Assembly: GCA_003550325.1 (NCBI GenBank)
Contig: QKWP01000787.1
Location: forward strand, 146,189 to 210,188
DNA from: Gigaspora rosea
Taxonomy: Eukaryota > Glomeromycota > Glomeromycetes > Diversisporales > Gigasporaceae
Reading direction: 5' to 3'
Length of the DNA: 64,000 nucleotides
How positions within the stretch are numbered: the stretch's first letter is position 1; each line of letters begins with the position of its first letter. Position numbers and translations under genes: made by a program. Below the pieces are notes generated by a model. It was not told the DNA's origin. It saw only the letters and a program-made list of their open reading frames with translations, and did no database searches. Positions 1 through 11,673 of the stretch are shown one piece after another.

Positions 1-185
1 AATATTAAAATATAGATTATTCCATTTTTTTGTAAAATAGTTAAAAATACAGATTTTCACAGATTTTATAAAGTTAAAACTTTCTTTTTGTGTTTTGTGT
101 TGAGTTTTTTTTTAAACAGAAAACCAAACAATTATTCTACAGGCTTTTTCTTCATTAAAATGGTTAGAACACAGAAAATGTGTAA

Positions 186-1084
186 AGTCAGACCTCTATA
201 CTTATAAGTTGGTCATAGCTAGAGCGGGTGGTGCAGTTATAATTCTAGTGGTGCACCATGTGTATGCCAACAAGATCTTCTGGTGCGCGGTGCACCTGAC
301 CATGCACCATTATATTATACTATTGTCTGCTTCATATATCTATCTTTTGTTTTACCACCGATAAAGACATCTGTATCTTGTAATTATATTGCCCTATACT
401 TTCGGAACTAATTCCACTGTTTGGCTTGATTACGCTCATATTTTGTGTTCATTCACTGTTCAATTAGCTAATAGTTAACTTATTGCGATAAGTTATCGTT
501 AATATTATTGAGCCAAAACTGCAAAAAAGTTACTAGAAAGTTTAGGTCATGCAAAGTTAATTTCTCGTTTTGCATAACCCGCTCAAAAAAAAAATTTTTT
601 TCTAAGTTCCAATTGCCCCAAGTATTCCATTTAATTTTTTCCATACATTTATCCAGTATCACCCGATATTGATCCAATTTTCCGGCATAACCTGATAGGT
701 CTGTTAAAAAAAAATCCAAATTTTCTGATTCCATGTTGTATAACCTTAAATATGAGCACGAATCTATTAATTTATTTATGGTAAAAAAAAATTTTTTTAA
801 AAAAAAAATCTGACCCACTGACTGGAATTTCAGAACACCAGGTTATGTAAAACGAAAAATTAACTTTGCGTGGTCTTATACACGTGTGTATGTTATATTA
901 CACATACACGCACACTTATATAAAATAAATTTAAATATGATTGGCTCGCCACCTCTGCACCATACCTGCATTGGAGCGCCAGCTAGTGCACCAATTTGGT
1001 GCACCATTAGCGTCACCAAGTACCCTGCACCACTAACTCTAGTCATGGCCTATCCTATTTTGGCTATTATATAGAGGTATGACT
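186..1084. mobile_element. DNA-transposon-like element with inverted ends
   Basis: The left end (AGTCAGACCTCTATA, 186-200) is matched in inverse at the right end (about 1070-1084) with one or two changes. Inside these, a GTGCACC-rich segment at 225-310 is repeated in inverted orientation at 950-1040. Ends of the AGTCANACCTC type resemble Tc1/mariner-pogo (Tigger-like) termini, which is inference. No transposase ORF is present, so the element is non-autonomous. It has itself been entered by the MITE at 545-875. Confidence 0.5.
545..875 (+). mobile_element. PIF/Harbinger-type MITE, copy 1
   Basis: This 331-bp non-coding element starts GGTCATGCAAAGTTAATT and ends with the inverse of GACCACGCAAAGTTAATT. 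The inverted repeats are about 35 bp and the element is flanked on both sides by TTA (542-544 and 876-878). A TTA duplication with GGCC-like ends fits PIF/Harbinger (Tourist-like) MITEs. Copies with the same ends lie at 44632-44998 (inverted), 48244-48567 and 49703-50072. Its interior holds GATTCCATGT followed by a TATGAGCACG-like stretch, the motif that recurs in the 46-51 kb satellite. The short ORF over it is not a gene. Confidence 0.65.
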
Positions 1085-2466
1085 ATAAATAAAATCCTTG
1101 TTATGGTTACATGATCAAAGGCCAGAAAGTAATATATTTGCACATATTTGAAATATTATTAAAAAATTTAAAATGTTTGATAGTGAATAACTTTTGATCC
1201 CATGTGACCCAATTTGAATGACCACCAGAGTGCTTTATTATTATTATTAACGCTCTTAAATGATGCTCTTAAATCTGTGACATGTTGCTTTTGCCAAATT
1301 TGTTAACATTTGCCTTTTGCATGCTTGTTTATTTGCATACATTCTATTTTAAGCGAAAAATGGCCAAAAAAGTTAATCTAATGTATCACGAAATTCAAAG
1401 CATTTTATATAGTCTACTCTCTTGCTCTTGCTCTTACCCTTGCCCTTGCTTGCTCTTTATCTCCATCAAGTGAAAAAAAAAGTTTGAAACATAATTAAAA
1501 ATGCTAAATGCGTTAGTGAAAAGTAAGAAAATTTTTGTCCCTATGCAAACTTAAATTATAGTTTTCTAGATTTTTCCTTTTTTTTGAAATATTCGCTTGG
1601 ATTTTTTTGCTGCCTAGATTAATTGATAATCTACTAACTTTTCTTTGCGCCCAAGAAGCGAAATATATTACGTTGTTGTCTCGTGATTCCTATCGATGAT
1701 CACTGCTTTAATTAATTAATAATACCTTTTTTTATATTGATCTCACCTTTACTATTACACTACATATTAGGCTTTATTATGCATATTTATGCGTGGCTGT
1801 TACGTACATCTTAAAACATAAAATATTATGTAATGATAAATAATTAAAATTTTTTCTACAATTATAAAAGATTCATACCTTAATTATTCTGCTTTGTAAG
1901 ATAAGCAATAAACTATTATCGTTTGATTGTATGACTCTGAGATGTTATTGATAAAAAAATACCAGGAACATAGCACAAGTATGAAGTGCATGATTTACAG
2001 GTAACTATCTGTGTGCGAAATCTTGAATCTTATTGGATGGCATATTCAAAAAATTGATCATTGGATGCGCATTAACATCATGCATATAACACGTATACCA
2101 GGTTTGTTTAATGCCATATAAAAGCATTTTTTGTATAATTCATTTTGATAAACTTGTGGCTGTGCGCGTCTTCTAAATTCTGCCACGAGCATCTATACCT
2201 GTTATGCCTTGCTATTTATGGTAATCAATTCGAGGATAAAAAAAGATATAGTATGATTTTCCGAATTAGAATAGTCTAGTAATTTGGTTGGGGCTTCTTA
2301 ATGGTATATAAGTTTAGCAAATTTGGGTTTCTATAAATATCAGTAAATATAATATATTGAAGTAGAGCTAGGGGTATGAATAGGAGGCTGTAGCATGTGG
2401 ATGTTAAGAGATGAAGTTTATACGTAAGGTTTTTTTTTTGTTCAGAAGGGATGAAGTTATCTTTTG
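1085..2466. other. AT-rich stretch, no gene recognised
   Basis: I see no convincing coding sequence. A short imperfect CTCTTG/CCCTTG simple repeat lies at about 1418-1455. Short ORFs on both strands lack any recognisable motif. Confidence 0.5.
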
Positions 2467-2862
2467 TTTTGCTATCGCTCGCCTTGAGAAAGGCTCTCTC
2501 TATCTCCTTCCCACCTCCGTTTAAGTGACCTGCAAGTATTAGTAACATCAGTCTGGTTGGGTAATATATTGGATGGTTTAGAATACACGGCTACAGTGGT
2601 AGGAAAAAGTTCTTTGCAGTCAGTTTTGGGCTCCACGGTTGCATGGGCAGTGCAAGGACCCTTATTAGCAGATAATTAGGCTCTGCGGCACTATAAGACC
2701 TGAAATAGATACTACAGGATGACAGCTGATCTCTTTTTAACATATAGACGAATATTAGCTATTGTTCTTATATTTTGGCTTTCATGTAATTGGCGAGGTG
2801 CAATTTAGGCCTTGGGTTTAGTAAATTTGGTGGTTTATGCGTTTGACAGTTGCGAAAATTAG
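2467..2862 (+). pseudogene. Possible decayed coding fragment, unidentified
   Basis: One plus-strand frame from about 2467 to 2862 reads as protein-like sequence (for example LQSVLGSTVAWAVQGPLLAD) broken only by TAG, TGA and a final TAG. The first two fall where a TGG Trp codon would differ by a single G-to-A change. Base composition here is less AT-rich than around it. I do not recognise the family and cannot exclude chance. A minus-strand ORF over part of the same interval (2276-2548) has no family signature either. Confidence 0.2.
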
Positions 2863-2864
2863 TC

Positions 2865-4330
2865 CAAGTATCGAAGTGAAATTTTTTACAGTAAATCAAC
2901 ATAATAATTGGTAAGTTATGTAAAAAAAAATTTTACAGTAAATTGTGATAGAAACCACAACAATTAATTCCAATACGAATTAACTCAAAACCATACTGCG
3001 TGTACAATAGCTAACAAGTTTTGTGACAAAATTTTTATAGTAATTTATAGGGAATTTAAAACAGTTGATTCCAATATCAACTAATTTAACTACATACCGC
3101 AATAGCAAGTTTTTTTTTATTTTGCCTCTTATTTTTGTTAGGATGTATAATTACGAAAAAATATACTGCCATTTCCTCTTCTGCTATTGAGAAACCTATG
3201 CAGCAGTTTTACAACTTTAACTTTTTTTTTGCGTTTATTCTATTATGTGTTTAACAACTAGGCAACTAGACAGTCATTCTGACAATCCAACCTTTGACCA
3301 TGTAGTCCTGCCAGGTCACACTATCTAGTACTCTTGCTTTAATAACTAACAATACTTATCACTTTCATCACTGATCAGGCTACTAATAACCAAAATTACC
3401 TTATAATCATGGATAATAGATGATTCGAGACAAAAGCTGCCTCGATCCATACATATCAAGACAGTAATTTATGATAGACTGCAATAGTCAGTAAGTTTTT
3501 CAACAAACTTTTTTACAGCAAGCATGATAGTAATTTCACTAATCCAATCCTTAATCGCTAATATTCACCACAACTATCAGTAAATTTGTGAAAAAATTTT
3601 TACAGAAAATTATAGCATTGTAGAATTTGCAACTATAATTCCAATGCAAAATGTGTTATAGAAATTACGACTATGTTTCTAACACAAACTAACTCAACTT
3701 TAACGCATTTTGTATATTACTATTGTAATTTGTAATTTTTTGTAATAAAGGTTTATACTAAAGGCTTTAGCTATTTTTATCGCATTATATATATTTCATT
3801 AATTTCAATACATACAGTATGCCACCACATTAGTAATGCCAACTAATTTAACCACATGCTGAGTCGCTATGATAGCTCATAAGTTTTGTAATAGAATTTT
3901 ACAGTAAATCAAATAGAAACTATAACAATTCAATACAATTTAACTCATACTGTAAAGTGAATATAAGAATAAAAAAAAATAATAAAGAATCTGATCTTAA
4001 AATTCATTTAAGAATGCATGAACTTTATTACTTTTGATGAATAAGCTTAAGTAAAATAATTCTTTAGCAAATATGAGAAAAAATTTAACAACCAAAAAAA
4101 ATACTTAATACTAATTTTGCTATAGAACTACCTACGCTAAATTCTATTTTAATATTTTGATATACCAAATTAATCATATTTTATATAGCTCACTGCTGAC
4201 GCATTTCTTGTAATACAAAACCAACTTAATACATATTGTGTCATCGTGATAATTCATAAGATTTATAATCGAATTTTTTACAGTAAATCAAATAGAATTA
4301 TACAATTTTATACAGTAAAATTATTGCTGG
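2865..4330. repeat. Degenerate ~100-bp satellite-like array, copy block 1
   Basis: A motif recurs irregularly: AAGTTTTGTAACAAAATTTT, then TACAGTAA, then ATAGAAATTATNA, then a run like CCAATACAAACTAACTCAAC, then a short tail like CATACTGTGT. The same unit forms clearer arrays at 26990-29090 and 33550-34010, and single units occur near 24090-24250. Unit spacing is about 100 bp. Copies are diverged and no ORF spans them. Confidence 0.55.
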
Positions 4331-5143
4331 TAATGTGATGAAATTGTAAGAATTAAAATAATAAAAAATCTTTAAATAGAGGATTTTAAAATTCATCTAA
4401 AAATGTCTGAACATTGTTAGTTTTAATGATAAGCTTTAGTAAAATAATTCTTTAACAAATACGAGAAAATTTTTAATTTACAATAATATATCTACCGTAT
4501 TAAATAGTTACAAAAAAATAAAACTTACACTAATTCGCTATAGAACTACCTACACTAAATTCTATTCTAATTTTTTGCTATACAAAAATATTTCGCATAG
4601 CTCACTGCATTTGCCGACACATTTCTTGTTAACTTAATAAACAATTCTAAAGAGTCCAAAATCGTCTAAATCTAGTTACAAAATGCTAAAATTATAAAGG
4701 ATTTTTTACTAAGATGTTTAATATAATCAATTTTAAAACATGTAAAGTGATACAAATTCTTAACAATCACAGAAGTTGTAATTAGATTTTAATAATCTTG
4801 GTCTCATTAGAATCATCTTATTGAGATGAACATTTTGGTAGTTGGTTCATCCAAATTGGACCATTGTATCAAAAGTTATTTGCTGTCAAACCTTACGAAT
4901 TTTTAATAAAAATTTTAAATAATGAATATGAATATTGGTCAATCAGATGTTTAATCCATATTTAGTCAAATTTTGTGATTATAATGAGGGTTTATTATTA
5001 ATAAAAATGATAAAAAAATAAAATTTTTTGTGATAATAATTATAGGTATTTTGTGACTATAATGAGGATTTTTTACTATATTTAAGTCTGTTTTACAACA
5101 TTGGGTGCTTATATAGAGATATGACTATAGAAAGGTCAGACTG
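4331..5143. mobile_element. Decayed Tc/pogo-like element, right end
   Basis: The segment ending GGTCAGACTGTAT near 5143 is the inverse of the left end of the element at 16272. Both share the AGTCNNACCTNNCTATAGTCA terminus and the inner phrase CCTCATTATAGTCACAAA. The left end is not clear. The remainder is AT-rich with no gene; an interior stretch near 4780-4870 resembles the arms of the 13107-14621 element (ATTAGAATCATCTTATTGAG type). Confidence 0.4.
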
Positions 5144-5412
5144 TATTTAATTTGGGTGATCTGTGAAATACATGTGAAAGTTTACTTAACAAATCTCTTG
5201 ATAGCAAGTTAGCTAATCAATATAGTAAAACTTTCATTACACAAAAATTTATGGTTTCAATATTAAGTTTTATAAAATCTATCAAACACAACTATTAGAA
5301 ATGCAAAGGTTATTATTGAGCCAAAAAACATCAATTTATGAAATCTTGAAAGTACTTCACATAACTGGACAAGTGATAAGAGGACCCTAGACATCTCTCA
5401 TATAGGTTATAA

Positions 5413-5564
5413 GGGGAGTAACAAAAATCAGGTGATTTTTTAGGGGGGGAGGGGGGTAAAAAAAGTTGAAATTATATATAAGAACCTGACTATTTATATA
5501 TTAAGAAAGAGGGAGGGGGGTAGGCCTCTGATAAAAAATAATCAGGTGATTAATGGCACTGCCC
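5413..5564 (+). mobile_element. 152-bp MITE with TAA/TTA duplication, copy 1
   Basis: It starts GGGGAGTAACAAAAATCAGG and ends ATCAGGTGATTAATGGCACTGCCC in pieces, with TAA on both sides (5410-5412 and 5565-5567). Copies are at 28333-28473 (TTA duplicated) and about 34060-34210 (heavily G-to-A/C-to-T changed). G-runs in the middle make it stand out from the AT background. The GGGNAGT ends resemble the larger element at 58934-59537. Confidence 0.6.
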
Positions 5565-6863
5565 TAACTGGATTTTGGCCAATTTTGGTCCAATTTGCTA
5601 AAAAGGACAAAATTTATTTGTTTAAATAACTTTTGATCCAGTAATCAGAATTGAATGAACTTTTTTTTGCTAGATGCACTTCATTGAGAGCTTTATTTTA
5701 AAAAAAGTTGTTCAAATTGGTCTACTAGATACCAAGATAATTGGCAAAAACTGTTTTTTGCTTCTCAAATTTCAGGGATTTTTGCTTAAAAAAAACAAGT
5801 ATAACCTCTATACTAGATGTCTGGGTCCTGTAATAAGTATCAATTCTCTGTTATTTTTTTTCTCTTATTCTTAGAAATAAGAACTACCATTTTTTTTATA
5901 AGTCTTTGCTTTACTAGATAAGTTAAATATGAAAATGGGCATCTAAAAATTTGGATCTGGGTGTCTGGAAAGTGATAAATATAAATATAGCTTTCATTCT
6001 CTTGATCTGGTGTTTATTCTTTTTTTTTAAAGTAAATATTTATAATTTCTTTTTTTTGTGGGGTTTACTTCACTAGAATATCAGAATATCAATGAGGAAC
6101 TGGAAGTAAACATTTCCCTTGTAGGTCTTTGTTTCAATCTTGAGAAGTTTTTTGTTTTTTTTTCAATACTAATTTACTCTTCTTCTGTAGATCCTCATTA
6201 ATATATAGATTGGAAATGACTTGGAACAAAGCAATGTAATTATTTTTTTCATTAGAATAATATTTGAGATTGTTACATAATATTAGCAAGTGCTTTTTTC
6301 TTTTTTAGTAATGCTATTAATATATAGTTATTCATAGTTCTTTTGTAAGGTAAATCTTCATATGAAAGTAAGCTGGAGATTGGATATCACAAAAGGTTTG
6401 TTTTTTTATCTTTGTTCCAATTTCTTTTAATAATGTATCTTTTCTTTAAATTTTTCAATAAGGGAAATGGTAAAAACCCTTGAAACGATAAGGATTTCAA
6501 AACAGCACACGCTATGACTTTTTGTGAACAAACATAAATTCTGCTTCATGTGTATATAGGAGAGAACCAAGAATGTTGGGCTTACAAAATCTTTATGAAA
6601 GGCATATAGTATAGATCTTTATAATATGGTCGAAACAAGAGCAAGATCATGATGAAATATATAGTATAGATCTTTATAATATTGTCGAACCAAGAGCATT
6701 GGACTTACAAGATCATTGTCAGATTTTTTTGATAAAGAATAATTTATATAGTATAAAGAATAAGTGCTAAACTTATAATAGTGTCAAGAAGCACAATGAC
6801 AATTTTATTTAGTTTATTTATATATTTACATTTTCTTTTATTTCTTATTAAAATAAAGATTAA
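5565..6863. other. AT-rich stretch, no gene recognised
   Basis: No ORF with a recognisable product; the 66-residue ORF at 5674-5874 is poly-T driven. A roughly 60-bp direct repeat (TATAGTATAGATCTTTATAA plus GTCGAA.CAAGAGCA) occurs twice at about 6605-6715. Confidence 0.5.
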
Positions 6864-6873
6864 AGATTACATC

Positions 6874-7364
6874 TTTTTTTTTTGGTTTTTATAACCTGCC
6901 TGATTACAGAACACCCAGTAGCATACAAATTTATTAAATCATTAAATCACTAGAGCCTTTTTTAAATATCAGGTCCCTTACATGTCTGGGGTCTATGTAT
7001 AGTACATTATTACTTTTTAACAGTAATTTCTAATTCCATTAAGCACAACCAGATTTAACCATCTAACAGATTTACTACCAGAGGCTTTAACCGGAACTGT
7101 CCAATTTTCCAACTGGATTTAACAGGATGACCTATCTACTATCAGAGAATTTTACTAAAACTAACTGAGTTCTTCTTTTCAACCAGAATTTTGCTGAAGC
7201 TATATCTGAGCAGCACACGTGAGAGTTTTTGTGGCTGTGTTCCAACTGTGGTCCTGGCACAGTTTTTCCTCTTTATAGACTCAAATGTGAGCAGTATGAC
7301 TTGAACTGGTGACCTTGTGATTGGGGACCTGGGAGCACAATCACTTCGCTATCGACCCACAGGT
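6874..7364 (-). mobile_element. tRNA-derived SINE with 10-bp target duplication
   Basis: Read on the minus strand, the 5' end carries pol III-like boxes: an A-box-like GATAGCGAAGTGATTGT (near 7340-7356) and a B-box-like CAGTTCAAGTC (near 7290). The element ends in an A-rich tail (plus-strand T run 6872-6882). The direct repeat AGATTACATC flanks it exactly (6864-6873 and 7365-7374). A tRNA-like head, A-rich tail and variable-length target duplication are the marks of a LINE-mobilised SINE. Related heads occur at 15183, 18885 and 23447. Confidence 0.7.
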
Positions 7365-7374
7365 AGATTACATC

Positions 7375-9823
7375 ATTTATATATCAATTAATAATAGAAA
7401 TTATATAATTTATATATTGATTTATTAAATAATAAATACTATATTATAAGATTATAATTATATTATAATTTTTCATCTATTTTGCATTCCAATAGTTTCA
7501 ATAAAGGAAGAGCTAAAAAAATAAATAAATAAATGCTGTTTCTACTTTGAAATTCAGATCTTGATCCATGATAATTTTGATATACAAAATAAATATAAAA
7601 TAGGATTCTATCAAATACTCTGTATTCAGTTAAAATCTCAATTATAATAACTTCAAGACTATACTTGAATATATAGTTGACCCCTCAAACCTCACATGCT
7701 ATATATGGAAGAAACTCATAAATTTTCTTTCAACAGTTAAGAAGTTCAAAATTAGTAATATATATGTATTATGCAAAGCAAAAGTGCAACATGCTTCTAT
7801 TATGTGAATCTCTGTGATGAGTTCCTGCAAACAAATAGAGTCAAAATCAAAGGTTATATAGTACAAGGCATCCAATTAATTTATTATTCTAATTAATAAT
7901 CCTTGAAAGATATGTTATAATGAACCTTTCAATATATTCCAAAAACTGAAGGATTCTTGTAATTGATTTCACAGTAATTTTTTTAATTCCTGGATAAATT
8001 CTTATAAGTTTTTATTTGAATCTCTTTAAATGCATCCCAACTAAGCAAAGACATATAAAAAAGAAGAAATTTTTAGTTTCTAAAAACACAAAAAAGTTAC
8101 ATAGTGTTTTTGCAAAGTAGTGAATAGTGCATTAATATTTATTATAAAAGTTTAATTTATATTTAGCTTTTTTTTTACATTCTTGCTAAGATTTATTGGT
8201 TAATAAGAGCAGTCTTTTCTATAAATTTTTATAAAAATTAAATAAGCTAAATGCACAAACATATTTGATATACATTTGAATAAAAAATTAAAATGTTTAT
8301 ATTATTATTATAAAATAATTATTATTTTTTAAATCATACAGTTTTAGTAGACAAATTTGTCTGCTAAAATTTTATAAATTTATATCTGATTTATTTTGAT
8401 AAAAATAACCATATTGTATAAAACTTTTATAAATAAAAATTATAGTTATATATTACTTAAAGTTTATTTTTATTTGTTTATAAAAAATTTGAAGTTATTT
8501 ATAAAAAAATTTATAATATTTAATTTACTTAATAAAAGTTAGGATTTAACCCCTGTTACTTAACATTAAGTTGTAGAAAATTTAAAAGCAAACAATATTT
8601 GTTATTATTATTTTTATAATTTATTTTGTAAAATTTAAACTTTACTCTAGTACTAATTAAAACATTTCTCTTTGGAAACATAAAAAATTTTAAAAAACTT
8701 TTTATAATTTTAATAGTAAAATTAAAAAATAAATTTTATTAATAATGTAATAGCTTTGCAAAAATTAAAGATAAAGTAATAAAATTTTCATATATTATTT
8801 GTAAAAGAATTACCTTAATTTTATTCAATAAATAGGAAGGAACAAGCTTACATAAATTTAAGAAAACTTAAAAAAAATTTTAGTGAGCAAATTTGCCCAC
8901 TAGACGGCTTAGGGAATAATGCAAAATAGCTTTTAATATTTTTATTGTTTTTATTATATGAATTATGCCAAAATCAGTAACTTAACCGGATCGGCTGAAA
9001 AATCATTCAGAAAATTTTATCAGGTGCTCAGAAAATTATGATAATAGCCATTATACAAATTCGAGCAATTTCGAGACTAATATTCAGTAATGTTCGTGAT
9101 GTTCCAAAGACAATTGAAATATAGATCATCTATAGTACTCTGTAGACTGCATATCATGCACAAAAATTCCAGACTTACAAATAATGTTTTATAAACCAAG
9201 AACCGGTTTAAAATGTTCAATACGAGAATACCTTTTTTAGCAAGTAACTGCATATTAAACCAGAAATATATGTTAATAGATAATTTATTTTTATATAGCA
9301 TATTCTATAGGTCATAAAGAAATATAAAAACAAAATCATTCATTACAGTTTTTTTTAGAAAATTAATTTATATCTTGAGGTCAAACATATTCTAATAGTT
9401 AAACTTAATATATAAGAGATACTTTATGCGTAATTCTAATTTTAATAATCCACAGACCAACATCATCTCATTTCTAAATTCCACTTTTCGTTCATGTGAA
9501 GTCAAACCTCACTAAAATCATGATGAACTTGAATATATGCTTAGAAAAAATATATTTAATGTTCATAGTAATTATTCTAAATAGGTACACCTATAAAATA
9601 ATTTTTAAATTATGTACTTATGCAGATGACTAAAAAAAGGTTCGACTACATAAATATGAAATGTATAGATCTAGTATTTTAATAAACAAATGAATAAATC
9701 CTGATCTAAATTACCTAAATGATGAAATTCCAAAAAATTATATGCATATAAAAATATAATTTGATATTTCAACAAAAAAAGTGAAAAAAAGTGATTTAAC
9801 ATCATACGGAATATAAATCTAGT
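7375..9823. other. AT-rich gene-poor stretch
   Basis: Mostly over 80% A+T with runs such as TTTATAAA. I find no gene. A small palindrome lies near 8340-8370 (AGACAAATTTGTCT), and a possible short pogo-like MITE spans about 9499-9650 (GTCAAACCTC at one end, inverse GGTTCGAC at the other). ORF 9077-9301 on the minus strand has no recognisable motif. Confidence 0.4.
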
Positions 9824-9824
9824 T

Positions 9825-9883
<59 letters not shown>

Positions 9884-10444
9884 AAAATCTGGATGCTGAT
9901 TTCTTTCATTATGATTACTTACATTAATGAACATATCTGAAATATCATTATATGGAATGTAGGTGATTCTTGAATTGTCTTCAGAATTTTCATCTAATTC
10001 AATTGAATAGTCATCTCTTACATTAATGAGCATATCTGACATACCAGTACGTTGAATGCAGGGGATTCCTGAATTGTCATCTGATTCAATTGAAATGCCA
10101 TGACTTCTCATCGAACCTTGGTAATTAATAAATCCAAACGTTTGAGGGTCAATTACCCTAAGTTCGTTTACTCGAAATGCTATATTAGTATATAGATCTC
10201 GTTGATCGGGTATAGTGAAATGTTTCCAAATACAGCGAGCAATTTTATCAATAATAATTGGATCTGAAATATTGTGAACGTTGATACAGATTGGTGTAAT
10301 TTTAAGCATCAAAGCCTCGTATCCGGTTAAGTATCGAGGTTTATTCCATTGATGTGCAAAGTCAGTTATGACTCGAGGATCTGATTGATGTATGTCATGC
10401 GTATTAAAAATAGCCTGAGATATACCAAATATATTTATGTCCAT
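9824..10444 (-). CDS. Divergent HMG-box-like protein (MATA_HMG type), tentative
   Basis: A 206-residue ORF starting ATG at 10444. Residues about 33-95 look like an HMG box: a KPRYLTGYEALML start, then a helix segment with IIDKIARCIWK and a third with DLYTNIAFRVNELR. This resembles the isklwk...y..la.e pattern of fungal MATA_HMG proteins, a family greatly expanded in arbuscular mycorrhizal fungi; proteins of this class bind DNA. The match is weak: the first-helix NAF core is replaced by GYE. Residues 120-180 contain two similar ISDMF/LINV-like segments, suggesting an internal duplication. The last roughly 20 residues are an Arg-Glu repeat encoded by a GA microsatellite, so the true C-terminus may differ by strain. 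I see no intron. Confidence 0.5.
9829..9881. repeat. (CT)n microsatellite, about 26 units
   Basis: An uninterrupted CT run of about 53 bp. On the minus strand it is (GA)n and encodes alternating Arg-Glu at the end of the HMG-like ORF. Length changes not divisible by three would move the stop codon. Confidence 0.95.
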
Positions 10445-10610
10445 CGTTGGTAATAGAAATAATTTTACTGAAAAATAATAACATTCATTAGATTATCAAG
10501 AATGACGGATATGATTCAAAAAAATATACTAAATTACAACTTTTTAATTACCTAATACCAGGAACTTAGTTATGCTTCATAACGGAGTGTATGGTTAACC
10601 GCCATCAAGA

Positions 10611-11111
10611 ATGGTGTCACATTTGATTGGGCGTATGTTGATGGGCTGTGCTAGTGAAACATACTGTTATTGTACTTATATGAGCATACCGGATTTGATA
10701 TTCGTGTTACTTTTGGTAGCAGTAATATCATATGATGAAACGAAATCAGGTGAGTTTACGAAGTGTTTTATTCTCGCTCGGATCTTATATTTAACATTAA
10801 CTTTATTAAACATTATGAAGTTACATGATGGAAGTGTGCTTCACTTCACTACTTTCTCATCCTTCTTGACATATTTTGGCTCTTTCCAATTTTACTATAT
10901 GCCAATAGGTACACTTACGCTCCTTTCTCAATTTTGCCACTTTATGTTCATGTGGTCTTGTCACGTGACGAAACATAAAATGTGGATCTATTTTATCGTA
11001 CAGCATGTTTACCTTATTGTGCTTGACAACTGGCCGAGTGGTAGGTGCAACAGATGCTACAGATTCTACAGACTTTTAGGGAGGGGGGTGGTTCAAGCAC
11101 GAAGAAGCTAG
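10611..11111 (+). CDS. Hypothetical hydrophobic ORF, doubtful
   Basis: A 166-residue ORF with three or four hydrophobic stretches (for example IFVLLLVAVIS near residue 30, ILYLTLTLLNIM near 60, a Cys/Phe/Met-rich one near 110, and WIYFIVQHVYLIVL near 128) and 10 or so cysteines. It could be a small membrane protein, but no family is recognised. Its last 25 codons overlap a tRNA-like sequence (11024-11106), which argues the ORF end is fortuitous. It lies divergently from the HMG-like gene, so the interval may instead be that gene's upstream region. Confidence 0.2.
   Translation: MVSHLIGRMLMGCASETYCYCTYMSIPDLIFVLLLVAVISYDETKSGEFTKCFILARILYLTLTLLNIMKLHDGSVLHFTTFSSFLTYFGSFQFYYMPIGTLTLLSQFCHFMFMWSCHVTKHKMWIYFIVQHVYLIVLDNWPSGRCNRCYRFYRLLGRGVVQARRS
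11024..11106 (+). pseudogene. tRNA-like relic (Ser/Leu-type A box)
   Basis: TGGCCGAGTGGT (11031-11042) is an exact class II tRNA A box, and GGTTCAAGC (11090-11098) is a B-box-like sequence about 50 bp later. The flanking acceptor arms (GACAACT and the sequence after the B box) do not pair, so this is not an intact tRNA. It is best read as a tRNA pseudogene or a SINE head. Confidence 0.35.
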
Positions 11112-11525
11112 ATCGTAATCGGGCAGTGAAGAGAAAATGAACAAGTCAAACGAAGTAAGAAAGCACTAAACCTCGCCCACATGTATCTTTATAATCTCTA
11201 TCGCATGCGCAAGTCTACCTGCATATTCGCAGCCTTAATCATATGAATATCTTACCCACATGCATACAATCATATGCATATCCATTGTTTTCATATGTCC
11301 CATTTCATAACACTTAATCCGTATAATGCATTTAAGCCCAAATTCATTGTAAACCATCCTCACGATAATAACCCTAGCGTGACTTCGTCAACGCCTAGCT
11401 AATTTCTTGATTTTCACCAATCGTGAAATGACCCTAGGCAATTCGTGATGCAGACATCCCTATAACAAATTGCAGCACGGAATATATTGCAATACACAAG
11501 AAAGTGTGAATATGGAACCACACGA
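11112..11525. other. Non-coding, less AT-rich stretch
   Basis: No gene recognised. CATATG and ATGCATA motifs recur (11195-11290). The 63-codon minus-strand ORF over 11434-11625 is a shadow of the MITE that follows. Confidence 0.4.
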
Positions 11526-11673
11526 ACCTGCACGTAAATCTATACGAGACAATGTATGGGAAAACACGTTTACTGCACGTAATAAGGCACAGATTCCGTG
11601 CAACAGTACACGTACTAACGTGCAATTTTATGTGTTTTCTCGTGCATTGTCTCGTGCATATTTACGTGCAGGT
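11526..11673. mobile_element. Short palindromic MITE
   Basis: Long imperfect inverted repeats: ACCTGCACGTAAAT at 11526 is the exact inverse of ATTTACGTGCAGGT at 11660-11673. The arms continue inward with ACGAGACAATG / CATTGTCTCGT and AAAACAC / GTGTTTT, leaving a small centre. Repeated ACGTGCA cores raise G+C locally. The target duplication is unclear. Confidence 0.6.
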
